Made by a program: the position numbers and the translations under genes. From Xanthomonas euroxanthea (GTDB taxonomy: Bacteria; Pseudomonadota; Gammaproteobacteria; Xanthomonadales; Xanthomonadaceae): 64,000 nucleotides of DNA. A model generated the notes under the pieces. It made no database searches and was not told where the DNA came from. It saw only the letters and a list, made by a program, of their open reading frames with translations. The stretch lies in contig NZ_UIHB01000004.1 in the NCBI RefSeq assembly GCF_900476395.1, positions 310,001 through 374,000 on the forward strand. The letters are read 5' to 3'. Positions 26,003 to 33,893 of this stretch are shown here, piece by piece (the stretch's first letter is position 1; each line of letters starts with the position of its first letter).

Positions 26003-27133
26003 ATGGACGTTTTTTTTCATGGCGCGGCAAGCTGGCTAAAGCCCCTCGCGGACGCCAACCTCGGTGACTTCGTCTTCTTCAAATTGGTCAACGATTACTT
26101 CAACCGGGAAATCCAGGATTTCGGCCTTGAACTGATGAAACGGGCCATGAAGTGGGTCAGCACGATCGCGCTGACAGTGACCACGCTGTGGATCCTGATT
26201 CTGGGTTACCGCATCGCCACCGGGCAGTCGCGCGAGAGTGCGATGGCCACCATGGTCAAAGCCGCCAAGGTCGCGGTCATCATCAGCATTGCCTCGGCCC
26301 TCGGGGTCAACGGCGCCATGCTGCACCAGACCATGACCCAGAACCTGGACAAGGAAATCCACCTCCTGTTCACCGGCGATGAGGGCACTGCCGCCGATGC
26401 CATCGACGAGAACTTGGCGTACACGCAGGTCGCAATGGCCACACTGGATGCGGTGCGCGTAGATCCGGCCCAGCCGGAAGTGCTCGAGAAAAAAGGTCGC
26501 GCCATGCTGATGGCAGGCTTCGGCACCGCCAGCCCACCGATGGCCGCCGGCGCGATGTTGTTGCTGTTCAAGTTCACCATGGCTTTCTTGATCGGCATCG
26601 GGCCGATCTTCATCCTGGCGCTGATCTTCGACCAGACCAAGGACCTGTTCAAGAAGTGGCTGTTCTACGTCATCGGTACGTTGTTCTCAATGTCAATGCT
26701 GTCGGTCGTGACGGCCATGGTGCTTAAGTTCACCGCCAAGGTCGCCGCCGCCTACTGGGTGGTCAAGTTCATCCCTCTGGCCAGTGCCGAAGGCCTCTCC
26801 AGCCAGGCCCTGCAGCAGGGCGGCATCGGCCTGATCATGACCATGCTCATCATCACCGTCCCCACCATCGCCGCCGCGCTATGGCAGGGCAATATGGGCA
26901 CGTTCCTGTCCTACACTGCATTCAACAACACAGCAGCCCCGGGACCTCAGGGCCAGCCCGCTGGGTCGTATATGCCGCAGCAAGTTGGCAGAGATAGCAC
27001 TAGGCAATCCAGCGAGTTCAATGGCGCGAACGGAACTAATGCAAATGCTGCGCGAATTCCAGAACAGAATACACCTTCTCCACAGGTTGGATACCGCGGT
27101 TTAGCAGGCACCAAAGATACTAATGTTAGCTGA
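26003..27133 (+). CDS. virB6: VirB6-like type IV secretion inner-membrane protein, full copy
   Basis: A 376-residue polytopic membrane protein of the VirB6/TrbL family. An N-terminal periplasmic-type segment of 45 residues (for example ADANLGDFVFFKLVNDYF) is followed by membrane helices at about 49-66, 90-105, 180-205, 210-230, 240-260 and 285-305. Motifs are FGTASPPMAAGAMLLLFKFT and GPIFILALIFDQTKDLFKKW. The tail after residue 310 is Gln/Asn/Gly-rich and probably disordered. VirB6 forms the inner-membrane channel in VirB/D4 systems. A second copy with a different N-terminus lies at 29866. Confidence 0.85.
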   Translation: MDVFFHGAASWLKPLADANLGDFVFFKLVNDYFNREIQDFGLELMKRAMKWVSTIALTVTTLWILILGYRIATGQSRESAMATMVKAAKVAVIISIASALGVNGAMLHQTMTQNLDKEIHLLFTGDEGTAADAIDENLAYTQVAMATLDAVRVDPAQPEVLEKKGRAMLMAGFGTASPPMAAGAMLLLFKFTMAFLIGIGPIFILALIFDQTKDLFKKWLFYVIGTLFSMSMLSVVTAMVLKFTAKVAAAYWVVKFIPLASAEGLSSQALQQGGIGLIMTMLIITVPTIAAALWQGNMGTFLSYTAFNNTAAPGPQGQPAGSYMPQQVGRDSTRQSSEFNGANGTNANAARIPEQNTPSPQVGYRGLAGTKDTNVS

Positions 27134-27154
27134 CTAGCACGGGTCTAACAGACT

Positions 27155-27685
27155 ATGAGAATTTCGATCTTTCTAGTTTTTTTATCGTTTCTTTTTTCTG
27201 CGACTGCTCAAGCAGAGCAAGGCTGCCCTCCTGGCCAATACCCTATCGGTGGACAAGGCGTTGCTGCGTGCGCACCTATCCCCGGAGGGAATACTCAAAA
27301 CACAATCGAGCCCCGCCCGCTTGGCAAGTGGATAAAGACTTGGGGGTCCGTTGCAATAGGGTCACTTGGCTTAGAAAGAAATCTCGGCGTAACCACTGGA
27401 AAATTATCCAAGAAGGAAGCTGAAAGCGATGCTCTAGCTCGCTGCGCAAAGCACGGCGAAAAAGATTGCAAAATTGGACTGACGTACAGAAACCAATGTA
27501 TAGCTATTGGGGAGCCACAGATTAACGGCAAACCAAACTTAGTCGGGAATGTACAATTCTTTACCGACCAGACGATCGAGCAAGCCTCAGCTTCGGCGCA
27601 AAACGCATGTGAAAGAAGAAATCCAGCAAACCAATGCAAAGTAATTTACACAGCTTGCTCAGAGCCAATATTTAAATCTTATTAA
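27155..27685 (+). CDS. Secreted DUF4189 protein, copy a
   Basis: A 176-residue exported protein. The signal peptide ends near AQAEQ. It is followed by a GCPPGQYPIGGQGVAACAPI block and then a DUF4189-like domain with regularly placed Cys residues (ARCAKHGEKDCK, NQCIAIGEP, NACERR, QCKVIYTACSEP). The codons are visibly AT-richer than in the flanking genes, which suggests recent transfer. It sits between virB6 and the immunity lipoprotein, and the same order is repeated at 30989. Its role is unknown; a periplasmic partner of the secretion system or an additional immunity protein are possibilities. Confidence 0.75.
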   Translation: MRISIFLVFLSFLFSATAQAEQGCPPGQYPIGGQGVAACAPIPGGNTQNTIEPRPLGKWIKTWGSVAIGSLGLERNLGVTTGKLSKKEAESDALARCAKHGEKDCKIGLTYRNQCIAIGEPQINGKPNLVGNVQFFTDQTIEQASASAQNACERRNPANQCKVIYTACSEPIFKSY

Positions 27686-27839
27686 ACCTATCTCCTATGA
27701 ACTGATAAGCCAGTTCTCGACTGCTGCGGATCCTCCAAACTCGTGTTATCGAGTCAGCGCAGCGTCAGAAGCATCCCTTGCGCGTCAAAGCCATGCATCT
27801 TCTCGCACGCAATGCCTGCAGTCAGCAGAAGCATCTTCA

Positions 27840-28493
27840 ATGACCCCCAAGATCGTCGGCCGTTTTGCTTTCTTCCTCCTGCTATTCTTCTTTGCAGGAT
27901 GCAAGCCCATGGATGCCCCATCCCCACAAGCTGACACAACGCGCAGTCGCTCCGATCCGATCTATCAGAAGAATCCGCATCCTACTCAGGCATATCGCAT
28001 TACTTTGACGATCGAAGATGCGCCAGGGCCGTTCGAGTGGATCTCGGGCACAGCTTTCTACCAAATGACCAACCACAAGCAATGCACGCCTATCGAGTCC
28101 ATTGCTGGTGTGTGGAGCAAGTCTGATGAGGATGGAATACCTATTCACTTTGAGAAGCTAGATGCATCCACATATACTGGGGTGATATATGCCGATGGCA
28201 TGGTTGATGCGGACTATTATGGCAAAGGCGTGTGCACATTTGAGCTAAATGGGGTTGGCATCTCGCTAAAGGCGACCGGGAAAAACGAGGAAACACGGTT
28301 TCAGCCAGTTTTATTCAAGAACGAAATTTACAGTTCAACCCCCAAGATTACTTATTTCTGGAAAGGCCGTTACCCCAAAGAAGATGTTGACAACTTTCCC
28401 GATGGTGGGCGTCTTGCAGAAGATCAATTTAATGATAGCGCAAGAAAAAACATCTTTAGGGTGACATTGAGCACGAGAAAGGCAACGCCATGA
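27840..28493 (+). CDS. Immunity-type lipoprotein (X-Tfi-like), copy a
   Basis: A 217-residue lipoprotein with lipobox FFFAGC (Cys21), then about 195 residues containing ISGTAFYQMTNHKQCTP, FELNGVGISLKATGK and KITYFWKGRYPKED. Its stop overlaps the start of the lipase effector gene by 4 nt (ATGA). Coupling to a lipase with an X-Tfe-type tail and its envelope location fit a periplasmic immunity protein, by analogy with lipoprotein inhibitors encoded next to Xanthomonas T4SS effectors. The upstream 27686-27839 resembles the sequence before the second copy at 32075. Confidence 0.75.
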   Translation: MTPKIVGRFAFFLLLFFFAGCKPMDAPSPQADTTRSRSDPIYQKNPHPTQAYRITLTIEDAPGPFEWISGTAFYQMTNHKQCTPIESIAGVWSKSDEDGIPIHFEKLDASTYTGVIYADGMVDADYYGKGVCTFELNGVGISLKATGKNEETRFQPVLFKNEIYSSTPKITYFWKGRYPKEDVDNFPDGGRLAEDQFNDSARKNIFRVTLSTRKATP

Positions 28494-29836
28494 GCATAAC
28501 AAGCCAGCAGTATGCAGCGCTCTCGGACGATGTCTATAAGCCACCAAGGGAGACGGGGCCTAACAGCACACCTGAAAATATTGGTGGCATTTCTTATCGC
28601 CGTATGGAATACGTCGATAGCCCCTCGGGTTACCAAGGCATCATTTATCAGCGCGTTGATACAAACGAAATAATTGTCGCTCACCGCGGCACCGAGACTG
28701 AGCGGGAGCTCAAGCAAGATGGTGTCCACACCGATGGCGGCATGGTCGCCATCCGTCACAACCGCCAGGCAGCCGAAGCACTTGAGTTGACCAAACATGC
28801 ATTGGTCTATGCACAAAAACTCGATAAGGACGGCGAGGTGGTTGACGTCACCGTCACCGGCCACTCCCTTGGTGGCGACTTGGCCCAAGTTACCGCTCAT
28901 CACTATGACCTCAAGGGCGAGACCTTCAATGCATACGGCGCGGTCAGCCTTGATCGCCGTATTCCAGAGGGCGGCACCAATGTCATCAATCACGTGATGG
29001 CTGGCGATGCGGTCAGTGCCGCCAGCAAACACTACGGCCAAGTCAGGATCTACGCCGCGCCGCAGGAAATCACCGCCCTTCAGAAGGCAGGTTATGCCAA
29101 CGACCGAAACGTGCTGGATGACCGCAGTCCGCTTGTCGCCATGGAGCTGGGCGAGTCGCATCGCATGCATAACTTTCTGCCTTTTGACGGCAACGGCAAG
29201 CCGGATCGCTCAGTGCTGGAAGATCCTAGGTCGCAGCAACTGGCGCAGCAGTGCGCGCCGATGATCGAAATGTATCGCGACGATGTGGCGCTCTCTCGCG
29301 GCGGCCTGACGCTGGCATCGCGCCACCTGCAGTCCATGAGCGTGGTCGATGGTATCAATCACCTGCGCGGCACGCTGGCCCCCGGTGCCGGTGCAGCGGA
29401 GATGGCAGCCGAGCGTTGGAGGGAAACGCAGCAGCGCATGGAGCGCGAAGACAAGCCAGTCTACGTAGCCCCTGGCTGGAAGCTGCCGCTCGGCACTACT
29501 CCCGAGCGCCGCGTAGATCCGGGCGCGGCGGCTCTGTCCAATGATCCGTTGTACCGTTCCATCCACAGCAAGTTGCCGCAGGGCACGTCCGACGCCGTAG
29601 CACTGCATGCCACTGTGGAATCCAAGCGCGCAGGCATCGTCAACGTCGACCAGCTGCGCAGCGTGACGGTGCAAGACGGCAATGCCTGGATCGTCAGTAA
29701 CACGCCGGGCTTCCGGGCCAAGGTCGATCTGGCAGCCGAGGTACCGCCCGTGCAGGAAAGTCTGCGCCAGTCACAGGCGCTAGACAGCCAGCGATCCCAG
29801 GAGATGGCCCAGCCCTCGCCTGCACGTGTACTCTGA
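28490..29836 (+). CDS. Lipase-type antibacterial T4SS effector (X-Tfe-like)
   Basis: A 448-residue protein without a signal peptide. The N-terminal 235 residues are a class 3 lipase-like alpha/beta hydrolase: VTGHSLGGDLAQ with Ser126, a likely acid residue in AGDAVSAAS (Asp173) and a His in SHRMHNF. The C-terminal about 110 residues (NDPLYRSIHSKL, HATVESKRAGIVNVDQL, NTPGFRAKVDL, then a Gln-rich tail) resemble the XVIPCD signal that delivers Xanthomonas effectors to VirD4. It therefore probably hydrolyses phospholipids of competitor cells. It is translationally coupled to the immunity lipoprotein. Confidence 0.8.
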   Translation: MSITSQQYAALSDDVYKPPRETGPNSTPENIGGISYRRMEYVDSPSGYQGIIYQRVDTNEIIVAHRGTETERELKQDGVHTDGGMVAIRHNRQAAEALELTKHALVYAQKLDKDGEVVDVTVTGHSLGGDLAQVTAHHYDLKGETFNAYGAVSLDRRIPEGGTNVINHVMAGDAVSAASKHYGQVRIYAAPQEITALQKAGYANDRNVLDDRSPLVAMELGESHRMHNFLPFDGNGKPDRSVLEDPRSQQLAQQCAPMIEMYRDDVALSRGGLTLASRHLQSMSVVDGINHLRGTLAPGAGAAEMAAERWRETQQRMEREDKPVYVAPGWKLPLGTTPERRVDPGAAALSNDPLYRSIHSKLPQGTSDAVALHATVESKRAGIVNVDQLRSVTVQDGNAWIVSNTPGFRAKVDLAAEVPPVQESLRQSQALDSQRSQEMAQPSPARVL

Positions 29837-29865
29837 GAACCATTGTCCTTGCAGCAGGGAGCGCG

Positions 29866-30963
29866 ATGCGTACGCAAGCCGTCACCGCACTAGCCTGCTT
29901 TTCGTCCGGCTCTAGATCTGAAAAGTGCGGCCTTGAGCTGATGGGGCGGGCGATGAAGTGGGTCAGCACGATCGCGCTGACGGTAACCACGCTCTGGATC
30001 CTGATTCTGGGCTATCGCATCGCCACCGGGCAATCGCGCGAGAGTGCGATGGCCACCATGATCAAGGCGGCCAAAGTCGCCATCATCATCAGCGTGGCCT
30101 CGGTGGTCGGGGCCAACGGGGCCAACGGGGCCAACGGGGCCATGCTGCACCAGACGATGACCCAGAACCTGGACAAGAAAATCCACGGTCTGTTCACCGG
30201 TGACGACGACAGCACCGCTGAGGATGCCATCGACGACAACCTGGCCTACACCCAGATCGCCTTGGCGGCGCTGGATGCCGTCCGGGTGGATGCCAGCGAG
30301 CCGGAGATGCTGGAGAAAAAAGGCAGGGCCGTGATGCTGGCGGGCTTCGGCACCGCTAGCCCACCGATGGCCGCTGGCACGATGCTGCTGCTGTTCAAGT
30401 TCACCATGGCCTTCTTGATCGGCGTCGGGCCGATCTTCATCCTGGCGCTGGTCTTCGACCAGACCAAGGACCTGTTCAAGAGGTGGCTGTTCTACCTCAT
30501 CGGCACCTTGTTCTCGATGGCTATGCTGTCGGTGGTCACGGCCATGGTGCTCAAGTTCACCGCGAAGGTGGCCGCGGCCTACTGGGCGGTCAAGTTCATT
30601 AAATTCGGCGATGCCGAAGGCTTGTCCAGCCAGGCCCTGCAGCAAGGCGGCATCGGCCTGATCATGACCATGCTCATCGTCACCGTCCCCACCATCGCCG
30701 CCGCGCTATGGCAGGGCAATATGGGCACGTTCATGGCCTACTCGGCGTTTGGGACTGCAGCAAGCCCTGGACCCCAGGGGCAGCCAGCTGGGTCGTATAT
30801 GCCGCAGCAAGTTGGTAGAAACTCCCATCAAATTAATGATCGTGATTCCGTGACAGCCCCGCAACAACAGGGACGCGCCATTGGATCAACAACAAATTCA
30901 GAACCAATACAAGTCTCGGGCTCGCGGGGTAACGCCATCAGGAATGATGGAAACAATAGCTAA
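29866..30963 (+). CDS. VirB6-like protein, second copy with replaced N-terminus
   Basis: A 365-residue paralogue of the virB6 at 26003, closely similar from GLELM(G/K)RAMKWVSTIALTV onward. The first 40 residues of the full copy are missing; 22 unrelated residues (MRTQAVTALACFSSGSRSEK and two more) stand in their place. AGGGAG 5 nt before the ATG suggests it is still translated. Homology resumes near 29930. A 9-bp unit, GGGGCCAAC, is present three times at about 30109-30137, giving an A-N-G repeat where the other copy has one V-N-G. The C-terminal disordered tails differ. Confidence 0.8.
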   Translation: MRTQAVTALACFSSGSRSEKCGLELMGRAMKWVSTIALTVTTLWILILGYRIATGQSRESAMATMIKAAKVAIIISVASVVGANGANGANGAMLHQTMTQNLDKKIHGLFTGDDDSTAEDAIDDNLAYTQIALAALDAVRVDASEPEMLEKKGRAVMLAGFGTASPPMAAGTMLLLFKFTMAFLIGVGPIFILALVFDQTKDLFKRWLFYLIGTLFSMAMLSVVTAMVLKFTAKVAAAYWAVKFIKFGDAEGLSSQALQQGGIGLIMTMLIVTVPTIAAALWQGNMGTFMAYSAFGTAASPGPQGQPAGSYMPQQVGRNSHQINDRDSVTAPQQQGRAIGSTTNSEPIQVSGSRGNAIRNDGNNS

Positions 30964-30988
30964 ATGCGGCCCAACATGTGCAACGATT

Positions 30989-31513
30989 ATGAATAAAATA
31001 TATTATAGATTTTTATCAATTTTACTCTTAGCCACTGGATGGACTGCGATGGCTGAGCAAGGGTGTCCCCCAGGACAATATCCAATCGGGGGCCAAGGCG
31101 TCGCGGCGTGTGCACCAATCCCGCAAGGAGGCTCTAGCCAACAAGAATCTCAACCACTCGGCAGGTGGATTAAAACTTGGGGAGCGATATCTCTCGATAA
31201 ATCCAGTGTGGGGGCTCTGGGAGTATCAACTGGAAAGCTTTCTAAATCTGAAGCTGAGCAGGATGCTATTGCGGGTTGTGTGAAGGCCGGCGGGAAAGAG
31301 TGCAAGAAATGGAATTCCTATAAAAATCAATGCGCAGCCGTGGCCGAGCCCTATCAGAATGGTCATTCATCAGCAGGGACCATTCACTTCAGGACAGGAG
31401 CGTCACCAGAAAAAATAAAGGTAGAGGTTGAAAATATTTGTTCAGCAGAGAATAAAAATCAATGCAGAGCGATATACCAAGCTTGCTCAGAGCCAATTTT
31501 TGAAAGTTACTAG
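30989..31513 (+). CDS. Secreted DUF4189 protein, copy b
   Basis: A 174-residue exported protein, paralogue of copy a. It has a signal peptide ending near TAMAEQ, the same GCPPGQYPIGGQGVAACAPI block, then WIKTWGAISLDKSSVG and the Cys pattern GCVKAGGKECK, NQCAAVAEP, NICSAENKNQC and YQACSEP. ATG 30989 gives the signal peptide; the frame is open further upstream but overlaps virB6. The region is strongly AT-rich. It occupies the same slot as copy a, between a virB6 gene and an immunity lipoprotein. Confidence 0.75.
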   Translation: MNKIYYRFLSILLLATGWTAMAEQGCPPGQYPIGGQGVAACAPIPQGGSSQQESQPLGRWIKTWGAISLDKSSVGALGVSTGKLSKSEAEQDAIAGCVKAGGKECKKWNSYKNQCAAVAEPYQNGHSSAGTIHFRTGASPEKIKVEVENICSAENKNQCRAIYQACSEPIFESY

Positions 31514-32074
31514 CACTTCTTTCGAAAAAATTATTTCCGCATAAAGCCATGTGAAATATCGCTAAAAAGGCGCCTCATTAACAAACCTACGCCCTTGTAA
31601 AACCGGCACCCAGTTCTTAACTCGGGTGGAAGGAGTGATTATGAGGTGGCCCTGTTAGTACACAACGATCCCTTCACGCTCTGCAAGCTAAGCGTACCGA
31701 TTGCCGGCTTCCCGTCGATCCGGCCACATGGAGTTTTAAGGACATCAATACATGTTGTTTAAATGGAGCGTTAGCTCAGACATTTACATATGCCTGCATC
31801 TATTGCTTGTCAGTATCGTAGCCCGAAAAATCCAGCCTAACGTCGCACGTACTAGTTGGCATCTATTGCATGCATGCCATTTAACTTCCTAAGTGAGCGT
31901 AGGCTCACCTGTATCGCATTGGTCGATAGATTAGCTCTTGAGTATCCATGCCCCCCGCCCAATTTGGGGCACCTCCCTTGCGCGATGTCAGGGAGGGGAG
32001 CGCGAGTCGCCCTCATGTGTGCCTAAACTGCGTGTCTTCTAGCGCGCAATGCGTAGGCAACAGAAGCATCTCCA
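31514..32074. other. AT-rich intergenic region within the island
   Basis: 561 bp without a supported gene. It contains a small hairpin, GTGAGC/GCTCAC (31894-31909), and a CCTCCC/GGGAGG pair near 31970-32000. The last about 40 bp, including AACAGAAGCATCTCCA before the next ATG, resemble the sequence upstream of immunity copy a, so the duplicated unit reaches this far. The rest may be gene remnant. Confidence 0.5.
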
Positions 32075-32728
32075 ATGACCCCCAAGAATTTCGTCCGTTT
32101 CGCTTTCCTCTTCATGCCCTTCTTCTTTGCAGGATGCAAGCCCATGAATGCCCCCAGCGAACCCTCGTCCCCCTACAACGTCGACACCGATCCGGTCTAT
32201 CAGAAGAACCCGCATCCGGTGCAGGCGTATCGCATCACCATGATGATTGAAGATGCGCCAGGGCCCTTTGACTGGATCTCAGGCACGGCGTTTTACGAAA
32301 TGACCAACCGCGATGCCTGCACGCCTTTTGATCGTTCGCTGGGCATGTCGACAAAGCAAAAAGAGGATGCAATTCCCATACACTTCGAGAAGCGTGATGC
32401 ATCCACCTATGTGACGATGATCTATGCCGATGGCATGGTCGATGTAGACTCCTACGGCAAGGGTATGTGCGCATTTGAACTCAATGGAGTTGGCATCTCA
32501 TTGAAAGCCACTGGAAAGAAAGAGGAAACACGATTTCAGCCAGTCCTCTTTAAGAGCGAGATTCATAGCTCAGCACCCAAGATCACCTATTTCTGGAAAG
32601 GTCGTTACCCCAAGGAAGATATGGAAAACTTCCCGGATGGCGGTCGACTTTCTGTCGATCAATTCAATGATGACGCGCGAAACAATATCTTCAAAGTCAC
32701 ATTGGCTGCAGAGAGGCTTCAGTTATAA
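32075..32728 (+). CDS. Immunity-type lipoprotein, copy b (no cognate effector)
   Basis: A 217-residue lipoprotein paralogous to copy a, with lipobox FFFAGC and near-identical blocks such as AYRITMMIEDAPGPF, IYADGMVDVD and ITYFWKGRYPKED. Differences cluster near the middle (RDACTPFDRSLGMSTKQKED) and at the C-terminus. No effector follows; a DUF4189 remnant lies there instead. It may protect against a related effector of a rival strain (orphan immunity), or be a leftover of duplication. Confidence 0.75.
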   Translation: MTPKNFVRFAFLFMPFFFAGCKPMNAPSEPSSPYNVDTDPVYQKNPHPVQAYRITMMIEDAPGPFDWISGTAFYEMTNRDACTPFDRSLGMSTKQKEDAIPIHFEKRDASTYVTMIYADGMVDVDSYGKGMCAFELNGVGISLKATGKKEETRFQPVLFKSEIHSSAPKITYFWKGRYPKEDMENFPDGGRLSVDQFNDDARNNIFKVTLAAERLQL

Positions 32729-32756
32729 GCCTCACAGGCGGGCTCAGCGCGATTGC

Positions 32757-32843
32757 AGGGAAAAAAATAAAATTACACTAGAAGCAGAATGTAAAACTGT
32801 TTATACAGCCTGCTCTGAACCAGTTTACAAAGAAGTTGGCCTT
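32757..32843 (+). pseudogene. DUF4189 C-terminal remnant
   Basis: About 28 codons translate to LEAECKTVYTACSEPVYKEVG, clearly the C-terminal end of the DUF4189 proteins (compare QCKVIYTACSEPIF and QCRAIYQACSEPIF). The rest of the gene is missing. It sits right after immunity copy b, where copy a has the lipase. The bases up to 33123 hold no gene. Confidence 0.7.
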
Positions 32844-33123
32844 TGGCGCATGCTCTTAATAGGAAGGTAAGATTTACATTAATTTCGTCCGTGCGTCAGG
32901 CCTTGGGAAACGAAAAACCCCATTTCCCGGATGTCGCAGCAAATGACAGGTACGCACGCCTGCGGCGTCAGCGGCACCTACTAATTGTAAGCGGCTGACA
33001 AAAGCGGCAGGCACCTGCCAGGTGAATGCGTATGGCGAGTACTGGGCATGCAAGTTATGTATGCCACTCGCGGACACCAGCCGCATCCGTCTGACGGCTG
33101 TGAAGCAGGCCTCCTCGCCGCGC

Positions 33124-33645
33124 CTATTGACAGGCCTTGCCTTCCATCGTCTGCTGCGCAGCGAACATCGGCACCTGCGGGATCTTTCCTGCAGCGGCCT
33201 GTTGCTTCGCATCTTCCAGGTAGATGCGCGACTGGCCTTGGCCGTCGAGCTGCGGCTTGGCCTCCACCGGCTTGCGCCAGACGCGCACCACCGCCTGCTG
33301 CGCGGGGCAGGCTGCGCTGGGGACGCGGATCACATCGTTGAAGATCCAGCCAGACGCCACGCTGGGCGTGGCCTTGGCGAAATCCACGAAGCGTGCACGC
33401 GGCTGGCAGGTGGGACTGCTGCGCACCACCGACAACGTATACGGCTGCGCGGCATTGCCGGTGAACACGCCTTCCAGGCGCGCGCAGGCCTCGGGAATCT
33501 GGCGCAGGGTGTGCACGGCGCCGACCGCTTGCGCGGTGCCGGCTGGACGCTGCTTCAATTCCGGCGTCGGTTCGGCAGCGAGCACTTGGGCGCTGAGCAA
33601 GACTGCAGCGATCGTCACGGCATATTTTGCGGCATGGTTCGACAT
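33124..33645 (-). CDS. Hypothetical exported protein
   Basis: A 173-residue protein of unknown function. The signal peptide ends near AQVLAAEP. The mature part has four Cys residues (EACARL, SPTCQP, AACPAQ, KACQ) that could form two disulfides, and no recognisable domain. CAGGAG lies 5 nt before ATG 33645. It is divergent from hppA across 248 bp and marks the return to high-GC host-like sequence at the right edge of the island. Confidence 0.75.
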   Translation of the reverse strand: MSNHAAKYAVTIAAVLLSAQVLAAEPTPELKQRPAGTAQAVGAVHTLRQIPEACARLEGVFTGNAAQPYTLSVVRSSPTCQPRARFVDFAKATPSVASGWIFNDVIRVPSAACPAQQAVVRVWRKPVEAKPQLDGQGQSRIYLEDAKQQAAAGKIPQVPMFAAQQTMEGKACQ

Positions 33646-33893
33646 CGTCACTCCTGGATCGGCTCGATCACGTTGGCCGCAGGCTGTCATGCCGCAACTG
33701 AACGACGTGCCAAAGCCGCAGTGGTGGCAGCGGCGCAAGCCGCGGCGCATACTCGCCCGCAATCCGGCCACCTGAACATCGCGACGCGCATCACGGTCCC
33801 CATGGCCGTCGAGTCCGTATTCGCCACTCCACTCGCTGCGTGCATCGCCCTTGGTTCGTCCGACCGGACGACATCCATTCTCTGGGAGGGGTC

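Noticed and set aside
24630-33123. Prophage or transposon
   Set aside because: No integrase, transposase, inverted terminal repeats or tRNA target could be seen, so I call it an island only.
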